Assembly (NCBI GenBank): GCA_918797485.1
Contig: CAKKNE010000006.1
Coordinates: 3,038,001-3,102,000 of the forward strand
Length of the DNA: 64,000 bases
Direction of reading: 5' to 3'
Origin: Pelagomonas calceolata
Taxonomy: Eukaryota; Sar; Pelagophyceae; Pelagomonadales; Pelagomonadaceae
Shown here one piece after another: positions 35,633 through 44,380 of this stretch (positions are counted from its first letter, which is position 1; each line of letters opens with the position of its first letter). The translations under genes and the position numbers were made by a program. Below the pieces are notes generated by a model, which had not been told where the DNA came from, ran no database searches, and saw nothing but the letters and a program-made list of their open reading frames with translations.

Positions 35633-36367
35633 ATGGTGGCGACTCGTATCATCTTAGCGCTGGCGCTGGCGCAAACTTCGGCGCTCGTCCCACCAGCAAG
35701 GCGCGTCGCGACGACGCTCGCCGCCACACAGACTGATTGCGGCTGCGAGGTCATGACCGGGGACGTCCCGACCAAGGCGCAGACGATGCGCCATCGATCG
35801 GTGGTCAGCGACCTGCCCCTCCTCACGACCGACGGCACGCGAACGACGCTCAAGACTTCGATACCGGAGCGCGTCGCCGTCGTCGCGTTCCTGCGGAGTT
35901 TTGGGTGACCCTTCTGCCAGGAGCTCCTCGTCCAGCTGGAGAGGCGGCGCTCGGAGCTCGAGAAGGAGGGCGTGGGCCTCTACGCCGTGGGCATCGGCAC
36001 CTCTGAGAAGGCGCGACTTGTGGCTGACCACGTCGGCTACTCCCCTTCGAAGTTACTGGCGGACCCGGACAATTTGTTGTACGACGCCCTTTCCTTGAAT
36101 GCGGGTTTGCAAAGAACTTTTTTCAATCCATCCACACCCTACGCCATCTTGGATCGACTCACATCAAATAAAATGGGCGATTTGAATGACGTGCTCGGCA
36201 AGTGGGGAGACGCGTTCATCATTCCGCCCAAGCAGAGCCAAGCGTTGAACCAAGGGGGCTTGTTCGTTTTTGACGGCGAGGACAGCGCGTTCGTCCACTA
36301 CGACGCGTCGACGGGCGCGCACGGCGATCTCGACCAGGCCGTCGCCGTCGCGCTCGCTCGAGCCTGA
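35633..36367 (+). CDS. Selenoprotein, AhpC/TSA (SelU/PRXL2-like) family, in-frame TGA as Sec92
   Basis: Read with TGA at 35906-35908 as selenocysteine, the frame gives 244 residues. The TGA stands in VAFLRSFG-U-PFCQELLVQL, exactly at the first redox position of the CxxC (here UxxC) of the PRXL2/SelU thioredoxin-like family. Family sequence continues after it in the same frame: ERRRSELEKEGVGLYAVGIG, LLADPDNLLYDALSLNAGLQ, GGLFVFDGEDSAFVHYDAST. A SECIS-like hairpin follows the final TGA stop (36365) within 10 nt. The N terminus MVATRIILALALAQTSALVPPARRV fits plastid or secretory import. Likely role: thiol/peroxide redox chemistry. Conventional gene callers would split it in two. Confidence 0.88.
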
Positions 36368-36377
36368 ATACTCGGTT

Positions 36378-36441
36378 GCGCGTGTTCGTGACGCGCCAAG
36401 TTCCCTCGTACTGCGGGGCTTGGCGCCGACTTCATACGCGC
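36378..36441 (+). promoter_or_regulatory. SECIS element (selenocysteine insertion signal) in the 3' UTR
   Basis: Helix I pairs 36378-36384 (GCGCGTG) with 36435-36441 (TACGCGC, one G-U). After a small internal loop comes the quartet: GTGA at 36388-36391 facing GA at 36428-36429. Helix II pairs 36393-36400 (GCGCCAAG) with 36419-36426 (CTTGGCGC), eight perfect pairs. The 18-nt apical loop has CCC where most SECIS have AA; CC is a known variant. Distances fit the eukaryotic SECIS model. GTGA rather than ATGA is less common. Confidence 0.75.
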
Positions 36442-36887
36442 GCCGGGGGCGTTTGTTAAATGTTTATCCTCCTACTGCCTGCGCGGCGCGCTCGCGCGAA
36501 ACTGCAGCCAAGCACAGTACCCCTGCTCGACGAAGTCTGGACCAGTAGCCTCGGGCGACGACTGCGACCAGGAATATTTGATGTCTCTTGATCGTCACGA
36601 CACCCGCGCACGCTTACTTTCATTTGAGGGGCGACAGGCAAAAACTGCTCCTGCCGCATTTCCTCAGCCTATACATTGATATAGCTCGGAAAAGCAGACG
36701 CCACCGGAACTCCGTTTCGCTGCGCTCCTCGTCGTGCAAAAAAATCGCTGGTCGCAGCTCCTCCGCAGCTGTAAACACAGCAAGTTTCTGCAGCAGCTAC
36801 AGCAAAGCTGCAGCGTTCCTAGGCTCCGGACACGAGTTCCGCAGCGCCGCCACTACGTCGCAGACAGCCCGGCGAAGCTAAGCCACG
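36442..36887. other. 3' UTR and promoter gap
   Basis: 446 bp between the SECIS and the next gene. No palindrome copy found. Repeated CTGCAG/GCTGC words (about 36770-36830) are the only pattern seen. Confidence 0.4.
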
Positions 36888-38370
36888 ATGATGCGCGCCG
36901 CCCGCCGCACCTTCAGCGAGATGAAGCCGCGCACGCGATTCGCAGCGCATAAATCAAATGTCGCATCCGCACGCCATCGCCGCGGCGCCTGCACGACGGC
37001 GTGGCGGCGCAGCGCCCTGACCTCATAGCGACTCACACAGGCGCTTCGTCATCAAGACCTTCAACAAGATCAGCCCGCAGGGCTTGGAGCGCTTTAGACC
37101 GGAAATGTACCGCATTAAACCGGGCGAGGACCAGCCTCCGGTAGCACATGCCATCATGCTCCGCTCCCACAAGATCCAAGATAGCGACGTCCCGTTGACG
37201 TGCCGAGCCATCGTGCGGTGCGGCGCGGGCACGAACAATTGCAACGTGCCGCGGATGACGGAGCTCGGGATTCCCGTCTTTAATACTCCTGGGGCCAATG
37301 CCAACGCGGTGAAAGAGTTGGTGCTTTGTGGGTTGCTCATGGCTTCTAGAGGTATTTATGAGGGTGCCAGTCACATGACGAAGTTACATGCCGAAGGCAC
37401 GGCCCACGAGCGCATCGAGAAGGACAAGGCCATGTTCGGGGGGCGCGAGTTGACGGGCAAGACGCTCGGGGTCGTCGGTCTCGGCGCCATCGGTGCGGCC
37501 GTGGCGCATTCCGCCATCGCCCTCGGCATGAATGTCGTAGGGTACGACCCCGGGTTGTCCGTCGAAGCGGCTCTCAGACTACCTTCCGGCGACATGGAGA
37601 TGGCGTCTTTGGAAGACCTCGTCGAGCAGAGCGACTACGTGACGCTACACGCTCCTTACATCAAAGATGTCACTCATCATTTGATCAACGCCGAGTTGTT
37701 GGCGAAGATGAAGCCCGATGCTAGTCTCTTAAACTTCGCGCGAGGCGAGTTAGTAGATGAAGCGGCTCTCAACGAGCGCTACGAGGATGGTGGCGGTGGT
37801 AGGTACATCACGGACTTCGCCGTTTCGGACGAGTTGTACCCGAGACCGAACGTCATCTCCATCCCGCACTTGGGAGCGTCCACGGAGGAGGCCGAGGCGA
37901 ACGCGGCCGCGATGGCCGCCGACACGGTCCAGCTCTACCTCGAGACGGGCACGATCAAGGACAGCGTCAACTTCCCGGCCTGCTCCTTACCGGCGCGCGA
38001 CGAGGAACATGTCCACCGCTGCACCGTGATCACGGAGAATCGGCCGGGCATGCTCGGTGACTTGATGAGCGTCTTCGGCGACGCTAATCTCAATGTGGTG
38101 CAACAAATAAACACCTCCAAAGGAGAACTCGCGTACAACGTGATTGATCTGGAACTTCCTAGAACGGCAGATGGGAAGGTCGACGTCGGTGAATTCGGCA
38201 CCGGCGACTTTGATAAGTTGCAGGCCAAGATCATGGAGGTGTCCGGGGTGAAGTCGACGCGGTTCATTTCGGACTGGTGCCCGGGGACGGGCTACGCCGT
38301 CAAGGTCGATGATCAGATCATCGGCATTGGCGTGGATTCGCCCGAGCAGGCGTCGTACGCGGAGCTCTGA
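36888..38370 (+). CDS. D-3-phosphoglycerate dehydrogenase with ACT domain
   Basis: Exons 36888-36934 and 37041-38370 give 458 residues. Exon 1 codes MMRAARRTFSEMKPRT, a basic presequence (mitochondrial or plastid); the introner-bounded join gives MKPRTRFVIKTFNKISPQGL in frame. NAD-binding motif VVGLGAIGAAVAHSAIALGM, substrate motifs VRCGAGTNNCN and LLNFARGELVDEAAL, and IPHLGASTEEAEANAA with the catalytic His are present. The last about 85 residues form an ACT domain (HRCTVITENRPGMLGDLMSV), which in this family can sense serine. It oxidises 3-phosphoglycerate in the first step of serine synthesis. Intron donor is GC by frame. Confidence 0.93.
36943..37040 (+). mobile_element. Introner Element, 98 bp, GC-AG type, diverged
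   Basis: Left end CAGCGCATAAATCAAATG resembles the variant end at 18764; right end ACTCACACAG. Flanks gcgattcg (36935-36942) and gcgcttcg (37041-37048), 7 of 8 identical. The only frame-restoring intron is 36935-37040 with a GC donor. Confidence 0.8.
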
Positions 38371-38437
38371 ACAAACTATCGCCTGGGCAAGTCCAAGTCC
38401 CCTCGAAGGCGATATCGTATCGATTAACTAGTGTCTA

Positions 38438-40174
38438 TTAAACTATCTCGACCTCGTCGTCGTCGTCCGTCCGCTGGCGTTTCTGGGGCTTGCGGAAGAT
38501 GTCGAAGAGGGGCTTGTTCGTATTTCCGGCGGCGGCGTCCTTCGTGAACTTCGCCTTCGGGCGCGGCGCGAGCATGCACTGCCGCGGGTTGTTGAAGGGC
38601 CGGAGGCGCTTCTGCTCGCGTGTTTGCTCGAAGTCGACGATCTTTTCGAGAACCTATGTGGAAATCAACCAGTGAGCCTCGTGAGAGCAGATGCGGTGAC
38701 GGGAATTACGTCGCGTCGATGGCGTAGCGTCGCGTCGATGGCGTAGAACCTCCACGCCATCGAGCAGATGCCGCGATGGAGACACCATCGCGTCGATGGC
38801 GTAGGGCGCCCGAAATTTGATTTCCACACAGATCGTCGCCTCGCCCGGCGCGAAATTATCGGGTAAGGCGGCCTTCGCCGCGGCGCACGCGTCCTTCGCG
38901 TTCTGGATGTCCTCGAGTAGTGCTCTGGCCGATTCATACGCTTGCTGCGCCGCTGCCTTCTCCGCGGCGCGCTGCCGACGGACCTCGTCCTTCCACTCGC
39001 TAAGGGCGCGGTGGAACTTGTTCCTTGCTCTCAACACCTTCAGCCGCGCGCCGACGTCCAACCTTCGTTGGAGGCGCTCGCACGGCGCCACAGTATAAAA
39101 CGTCTGCGGCTGACCTAGAGACTGAAGAGCGATCGCCGCGCAAGGTCCTAGAGTTGGACGAGGGACCCAGAAGTAGCGCGAGGAAGCTTGTAGACAAGCG
39201 AGGGACGCGCCGTCCAAACAGGGCCCAAGATGAGCCAGAAACAGGTCGTCCGGCAGTAGAGGACACGGTCTCTCGGTCGCAGCAAGGCGCCACTTCGCCA
39301 AACAAACGCGGGCCTCGCGCATGGATCTCTCAGGTAAACCCATGGATCCGACTTGTGACGCCTGGGCGGCCTGGGCCCAGGCGTCCTCCGCGTCGTCGTC
39401 CAGAACGTGTCGCCGTCGCGCCTGTTTCCGGCCGTTCCGCGCCGCGATCATACGACGGTCTTCACCGGAGTCGAAGGGGTGGGCACACGGCTGGTTGTCG
39501 CGTTCCCACTCTCGTACCTGATCCTTGGGTCCTGCTAACCGCCACGCCCTTAATTCAAGTGCGCCAGATAAAGCTTGTATGGGCGGCACGTGGCCCTTCC
39601 ACACGTCATCTAAGAGCGCTCTCGTGTAGTCCGCGGCGAGCTCGTCGTTCCAGACGCTCGTCAGGTAGAGGCCGTCGATCAGACCATTCATATTTGATTG
39701 GGCACGCTTCTTCTTCTTCCGCGGCGGCGCGATCTGCGTTGGTCGCGGCGGCCTCGCGGGCGCGAGGCCGAAACCCGCCGTCGCGGCCCGCCTTTGTGCC
39801 GCGCCCGACACGGGCCTTGGCGGCAAAGCATTAGGCGCGCGCGGCGCCGCGAGGCCGAATCCATTGGATGCGGCCCGCCTTTGTGCTGCGCCCGACGCGG
39901 GCCTTGGCGGCGGCGGCGGCGCCCGCGGCCGCGCTTTTGATGGAGGCGGCGCGCCGGGCGACTCGACGCGCGGCGCGGCCGTGGACAGGCGCCGTCTTAA
40001 TGATGCGGCCTCCAGCACCGCGGCGTCTCTAGCACTACTCGTCGCCGCGAGGTCCCTTCTTAGGGTCTCGACGTCGCGGCGCAGGTGGTGCTTGTCACGC
40101 TGCAGCGTCTTGACCTCCGCTAGCAGCGCATCTCGGTGCTGCGTGACGCTTCGCAACTGCTCGGCGGGGTCCAT
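38438..40174 (-). CDS. F-box-like protein with N-terminal coiled coil, introner-split
   Basis: Exon 1 is 40174-38828 (or to 38840), exon 2 is 38653-38438; about 516-520 residues. The ATG at 40174 starts MDPAEQLRSVTQHRDALLAE, a coiled coil; a Pro/Ala-rich part contains two imperfect copies of the phrase SGAAQRRAA-(S/T)-(N/A)-GFGLA. An F-box-like segment (PLLPDDLFLAHLGPCLDGAS then LACLQASSRYF) suggests SCF ubiquitin ligase function. A second helical region (WKDEVRRQRAAEKAAAQQAY) precedes the intron; exon 2 (VLEKIVDFEQTREQKRLRPF...DDDDEVEIV) is charged. Two in-frame donors are possible, GT within the element (38827) or GC at 38839, differing by four codons. Confidence 0.65.
38654..38831 (-). mobile_element. 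Introner Element, 178 bp, no matching target duplication
   Basis: Plus-strand ends CTATGTGGAAATCAACCAGT and AAATTTGATTTCCACACAG; the last 40 bp are nearly identical to the copy at 34013-34199. Flanks in gene sense are gcgacgat and gttctcga, which do not match, unlike every other copy here. Confidence 0.85.
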
Positions 40175-40539
40175 GAGCGGTTTGGTGGCTCTAGCGCTCC
40201 AATCTGTCCCGCGTTTTCGCGCGGAGCGCTGCGGCGACACCACTGTGCACTAATGCCGTGGACTGTGGCCACCTTTAGGCTTCGAAGGCTGTGAAATCCG
40301 CATACGCGGCTAATTGCGCGCGATTGCTAGCGTGCTGTAAGACACTAGCGAGGCGCTGATTTTTGAGAATTGTGCTGTACAGCGCTGCATACTGCCTAAA
40401 ACAACGCCAGAGATACCTCGCAGAGACCAGTGTTCACCAGTACTGGGCCTCAGCCAAAAGAAACGCACTCATCGGACGATTAGACGACGTTTTTTGCTCC
40501 ACGAGTCAAAAGCCTCAACTTTTTTGAACAGCGCGAGCG
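40175..40539. promoter_or_regulatory. Divergent promoter region
   Basis: 365 bp between starts at 40174 and 40540 with one palindrome copy near its centre. Nothing else recognised. Confidence 0.5.
40326..40349 (-). promoter_or_regulatory. Recurrent promoter palindrome, copy 10
   Basis: GCTAGCGTGC then TGTAAGACACTAGC, 152 bp from the start at 40174 and 191 bp from the start at 40540. Confidence 0.65.
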
Positions 40540-41691
40540 ATGGAAGCCCGCCTCGCAGCCCTCAACCTCTCACACTATGCTGCAGCGCTACGGGGCCACG
40601 AGATCGACGACGACATCCTAAAACTGATGACCGTCGCGGACCTGCGCGAGGCGGGCCTCGACCCAACTGCAGCGCAGCGCCTGCACGCGGACGTGTCTGG
40701 CGTCGCCGCGCCGCCGGGCCTCGCGCCGCCGCCGGGCTTCAGCGCACCGTCGCCGCGCGCCCTTGCTGCGCTGGGCTTCGACAGTGCCACGTCGCAGAGC
40801 GCGCCTATGCCGCTCGCGGACGCGCCGCCGCCGGGCTTCCAGCAACGCGCGACCGGCGCTACGACGTCTCCGTGGGGCAGCCGGGAGTCGTCGCCGCGCG
40901 CCGCCGCGGAGGAGCCATGGAGCAGCAGACCGCCTGTTCTCACGCACGCGTCGACGACGTCGGTCGCCCACGACGAGGACGACGACGACGACGACGCCTT
41001 CGCGGGTTTCCTGCCGAGCGACCTGCTGGACGACGACGACGACGACGCGGACGCGGCGGTCGTCGCACGGGTCGCGGGCGCCTCCAAGGCCGTGGCGGAC
41101 CTCGACCCGAAGCTGCGCCTCGCCGTGCAGCTCGTCCTCGCGGTGGCCGTCGTCGAAAGCATCCGTCGCTTGGTGGCGATCGCCGGCGAGGCGTTGGTCG
41201 CGCTTGCGCTCGGCGCGGGCTACGTCCTCTACCGCCGGGGCCGGGCGCGGGCCGCGCCGCTGCCGATCGTCTGCGCCGTCCTCGCCGGCAAGGCGCGCTC
41301 TGCGGTCGACGACAGCACATTCCACGCTGTGATAGCCCAACTCCTCGCGCTCCTCTGCGCGGCGGCGTGCTGGTGGCTCGCGACGCGGCCGCGCAAGAAG
41401 CGGCGGCGCCGCCCGCCGGTCATAAAACAGAAGTCCGCCGACGACTGGAACGTGGCGACGGGCGCCGCGTCGAACGCGCCGAAACGAAAGAAGAAGAAGG
41501 GCAAAACACCGCGCGCGAAGACGCCGCGGGCCGTTGCTCCCGCGCCCGAGCCGGCCCCAAAACCGGAGCCGGAGCCCGAGCCCGAGCAACCGGAGCAACC
41601 GGAACCCGAAGCAGCGCCGCGCCGCCGGAACCAGCGCTCGCGGCAGGCGCCGGACCCGCGGCTTGCCGCCGCGTTGTTTGGGGGGCGCTAG
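40540..41691 (+). CDS. SAM-domain membrane protein
   Basis: The 383-residue product begins with a sterile-alpha-motif domain (LAALNLSHYAAALRGHEIDD then LMTVADLREAGL), which mediates protein-protein assembly. A disordered Pro/Gly region with an FxxPPPGF phrase repeated (PPPGFSAP, PPPGFQQR), acidic runs (DEDDDDDD), then a hydrophobic pair (VQLVLAVAVVESIRRL with LVALALGAGYVLY, and VIAQLLALLCAAACWWL) that likely spans the membrane. The C terminus is strongly basic then an EPEPEP repeat. Single exon. A large minus-strand open frame overlaps it but is its shadow. Function unknown beyond scaffold inference. Confidence 0.7.
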   Translation: MEARLAALNLSHYAAALRGHEIDDDILKLMTVADLREAGLDPTAAQRLHADVSGVAAPPGLAPPPGFSAPSPRALAALGFDSATSQSAPMPLADAPPPGFQQRATGATTSPWGSRESSPRAAAEEPWSSRPPVLTHASTTSVAHDEDDDDDDAFAGFLPSDLLDDDDDDADAAVVARVAGASKAVADLDPKLRLAVQLVLAVAVVESIRRLVAIAGEALVALALGAGYVLYRRGRARAAPLPIVCAVLAGKARSAVDDSTFHAVIAQLLALLCAAACWWLATRPRKKRRRRPPVIKQKSADDWNVATGAASNAPKRKKKKGKTPRAKTPRAVAPAPEPAPKPEPEPEPEQPEQPEPEAAPRRRNQRSRQAPDPRLAAALFGGR

Positions 41692-41725
41692 ACTGTCTAA
41701 TGTGATAAATGTTCGGAAGAATACT

Positions 41726-42592
41726 TTAGACGGGCGGCACCGATGCGGCGAACGGGTCACCGCCCCGGTCGCCCACCGCTGACAAGAGCGCGGATATGCC
41801 GTCGTTCGGCGAGGACGTCTCGGGCGGCGGCGTCGGTACAACAGGCGGCGGCGGCGGCGAAGAGACAGAGCCGTTCTCGGCCCGCGCCGACGGCGCCGGG
41901 TCAATATCCATGGCGACGACGTCGGGCCCCAGCGCTTCTCGCGCTTTCTCGGCGGCCCAGGCCGCGGCGACGACGTCCAAGCGCAGCTCCTTGAAGGCGT
42001 CGCGGCCCGCGCGCGTCGTGGGTCGTTCACCGATATGCGGCCAGTCCGGTGGCGTCTTCCGGGTCAATAAGTGCGCGTAGGAGCCGGGCGTGTGGTGCAC
42101 GCCTAATGTTGGAGGCCCCGCGCTTATCGGCACGGGCGACGCCTCGAAGTCGTCCTCGCGGTACTCATCATCAGAATCGTTCTGGAAGGCAACACATTCT
42201 ACAACGGGCTCGGGCGACGGCGACCGCGGCCGCTTCCGCGGCGGCTCGAGCGCCGCGCGGTCGGCGTCGCGCCGCGCGGCGACGCCCCGACACAGCGCCG
42301 CGAACGTTGGATTTGAGGGCACCTCATCAACAGCTCGGGCCGCATCAGCGACGCACTGCGCAGCCGTGATCGCCGCCCGGTACGCGGCGGGCCGCTCATT
42401 GACAGGCACGCGCCGCATCAATTCAAAGATGCGCCGCGTGACGTGCGTCGTCGGCAGCGGCCCGCGGTCGAGAATCACGACCCGCGCCGGCGGCGCGCGC
42501 GCGGGCCGGCCGCAGCTCTTGCCGTGCTGGATGGCCGCTGGCGGGTGGTCGAAGGTGCGGCCGCAGCCGGCGGGGCAGGGGAAGCGGCCCAT
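41726..42592 (-). CDS. Zinc-finger protein (C2HC-like) of unknown function
   Basis: The first ATG (42592) gives 288 residues beginning MGRFPCPAGCGRTFDHPPAA, then IQHGKSC: Cys-x3-Cys...His-x4-Cys, a C2HC zinc-finger arrangement. A helical part (ELMRRVPVNERPAAYRAAIT) follows, then a basic segment (PPRKRPRSPSPEP) that resembles a nuclear signal, an acidic segment and a Pro-rich C terminus. The frame is open upstream to 42958 by non-ATG codons; an upstream exon cannot be excluded. Convergent stop codons with the SAM-domain gene are 34 bp apart. Confidence 0.6.
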   Translation of the reverse strand: MGRFPCPAGCGRTFDHPPAAIQHGKSCGRPARAPPARVVILDRGPLPTTHVTRRIFELMRRVPVNERPAAYRAAITAAQCVADAARAVDEVPSNPTFAALCRGVAARRDADRAALEPPRKRPRSPSPEPVVECVAFQNDSDDEYREDDFEASPVPISAGPPTLGVHHTPGSYAHLLTRKTPPDWPHIGERPTTRAGRDAFKELRLDVVAAAWAAEKAREALGPDVVAMDIDPAPSARAENGSVSSPPPPPVVPTPPPETSSPNDGISALLSAVGDRGGDPFAASVPPV

Positions 42593-43058
42593 TGCGTGCG
42601 CGTGTCGCAGTGGAGGCTCTGGCGGTGCGTCGTCGCCGGTGCGTCGTCGGCGTGCCGACACGGGGCAGCGCTCCGGGCCTGGCCGAAAGGGCGCTGCCGG
42701 GGGCTTTACAGGGGCTGGCGGCGGCGGAAACGCAGCGGAAACGCAGCACCCCGTGGCGGGTGGACCGATGCGGCCTTGAGGGCAGCCCGGCGTCGGCCGG
42801 GGGCGGCGCGCGGCGTAGCGATTTGCGCTGGGCTGGGCTCTCTTGCTTCCAATTCGGGTTCGGGTCTCGCAGGCGAAGTAACGCGACGAGGGCCCTCCCG
42901 ACCGCTCGCGGACCTCTCCGCGGGACCCGCAGTGACAAAGACGCGTCCGCGATGCCACTATGTATCTTTGGGAAGGAATTCCCCAGGCCTGGGCGGTCGC
43001 ACCAAAGGGCTAAACTTGCTGCAAAGGGCTGCCCAGCACCCGCGTTCACCGAAGGACG
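42593..43058. promoter_or_regulatory. Divergent promoter region without palindrome
   Basis: 466 bp between starts at 42592 and 43059. Open frames on both strands continue from the flanking genes but start with no ATG. No palindrome copy found. Confidence 0.4.
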
Positions 43059-43904
43059 ATGTCGCCCGAGGAACTCGACGACGAGATGGAGGCGCTCCAG
43101 CCGGCGCGCGCGAACCGCGGCCGCGCCGTCGTCGTGGGAGCCGCTTTGCTGTCCTCTGCGCTGTTCGCCGTGAGCGCCAAGCAATCCACACAAACGCGCG
43201 CCCGTATTAATGTGGAGATGGCCCGGAAAGCCGTGCGCGAGCAGCAGGACGTGACCAAGGACCTCTACGTCCCTACAACCGAGGCGGACACGTCCCATTC
43301 GTCGGACCCGCGAGTAGACCCTTGCCTGCCCGATTCGTCGGCGCCCATCACGAAGTTTCCTTCATTGATCCAACTCGCGGCGGGCTACAGCGCGGAGGGC
43401 GTGCCCTACGGCGGCGTGCTCTTTAGCGACCGCGGGCAGTACGCCGAGCTGCACGGCGGTACTGATTATGACCTCCAGGGCATGCGGACGAACGTCATCG
43501 CGAAGTACGACGAGCTCTTGGCCAACTGTCTCACGTCGAAAGGCGCGCGCGCGGCCGACGTCTGCGAGCACGTCTACGACACGCAGTGCGAACTCGACCG
43601 GAGCGACGACGAGAAGAAGGGCCAGGTGTCGTGCGTCGAGGATTGCGTGAATTCGCGGTTCGCGCAGTTCGTCGAGAGCGAGGGCATCGTCGAGGACGCG
43701 TCGACGTGCGCCTACCCCGTGCTCAGCGGGTTCCTGCTGGCGCCGAACGTCATCAAGAGCTGCATCGACCCGGCCTACGACGCGACGGAGGGGGGGAAGC
43801 ACGCGTCGTCCATCGCGGGCTGCTACGACTGCGTGACGACGTGCCTGGCCGGGGACCACTTCTCGTTTATCTGCTCAGCTGAGACTCCTAAATACCTGTA
43901 TTAG
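43059..43904 (+). CDS. Type II Cys-rich membrane protein, cluster member 1
   Basis: 281 residues: an acidic cytosolic N terminus (MSPEELDDEMEALQP), basic residues, one transmembrane helix (AVVVGAALLSSALFAVSA), then a lumenal domain with about 13 Cys. Diagnostic phrases GYSAEGVPYGGVLFSDRGQY, AELHGG, SCVEDCVNSRFAQFVES, YPVLSGF and CYDCVTTCLAGD recur in the product at 48411-49280, so the two are paralogs. No signal peptide besides the anchor. No known family; likely a secretory-pathway or plasma-membrane protein. Confidence 0.7.
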   Translation: MSPEELDDEMEALQPARANRGRAVVVGAALLSSALFAVSAKQSTQTRARINVEMARKAVREQQDVTKDLYVPTTEADTSHSSDPRVDPCLPDSSAPITKFPSLIQLAAGYSAEGVPYGGVLFSDRGQYAELHGGTDYDLQGMRTNVIAKYDELLANCLTSKGARAADVCEHVYDTQCELDRSDDEKKGQVSCVEDCVNSRFAQFVESEGIVEDASTCAYPVLSGFLLAPNVIKSCIDPAYDATEGGKHASSIAGCYDCVTTCLAGDHFSFICSAETPKYLY

Positions 43905-44380
43905 ATTTTTCGTCGACGACGGCGTGCCGGCTCGGAGAGGTACGTCGATTTCTACTATGAAGTGTGTGTGCGTCGCGGCGGGCCGTCGGCGGCGTGCTGG
44001 CTCACATCTAAGAACTGCGACCGGTCTCACACTCACACTTACACCTCCAAACGGGTCTCACACTCACATCTAACACCCTCGCTGCCCCCCTGGCCTGGTT
44101 CGGGTCGCGCGAGTCAAACCGCGGCAGCAGAATTTGTTGTGCGCCTAGGCGCGCGTGGGCCGCTCTGGGCGGAGAGCGCCGTGGCGAGTCGCGATGCCGA
44201 GGGGACGTGTCCGGGCGACCCCACCTCGAGGGAGAGGCGGATGCGGTCGCGCCCCACTGCGGCAGGTTAATGTATGTGTTACACGAGAAAATACGAATCG
44301 AACGACGACCGACCGAGTCGAGAAGAACGAGCGAGTCTTGGCCCGGAGTTCCGCTTCTGAACGACACCGGGTATATCCAA
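43905..44380. other. Convergent gap with CA/CT-rich simple sequence
   Basis: 476 bp between convergent ends. Two imperfect copies of a GGTCTCACACTCACA(C/T)-type phrase occur at about 44021-44074. No tRNA-like or coding signal recognised. Confidence 0.4.

Noticed and set aside
35906-35908. In-frame TGA read as a premature stop or a pseudogene
   Set aside because: Protein-family sequence continues in the same frame after it, it replaces a redox Cys, and a SECIS-like hairpin follows.
38423-38440. CTAGTGTCTATT as another palindrome copy
   Set aside because: Only one half-site, located at the 3' end of a gene; partner half missing.
40618-42030. 470-codon minus-strand open frame
   Set aside because: It is antisense to the SAM-domain gene and its Arg/Pro-rich composition is that of a shadow frame in GC-rich DNA.
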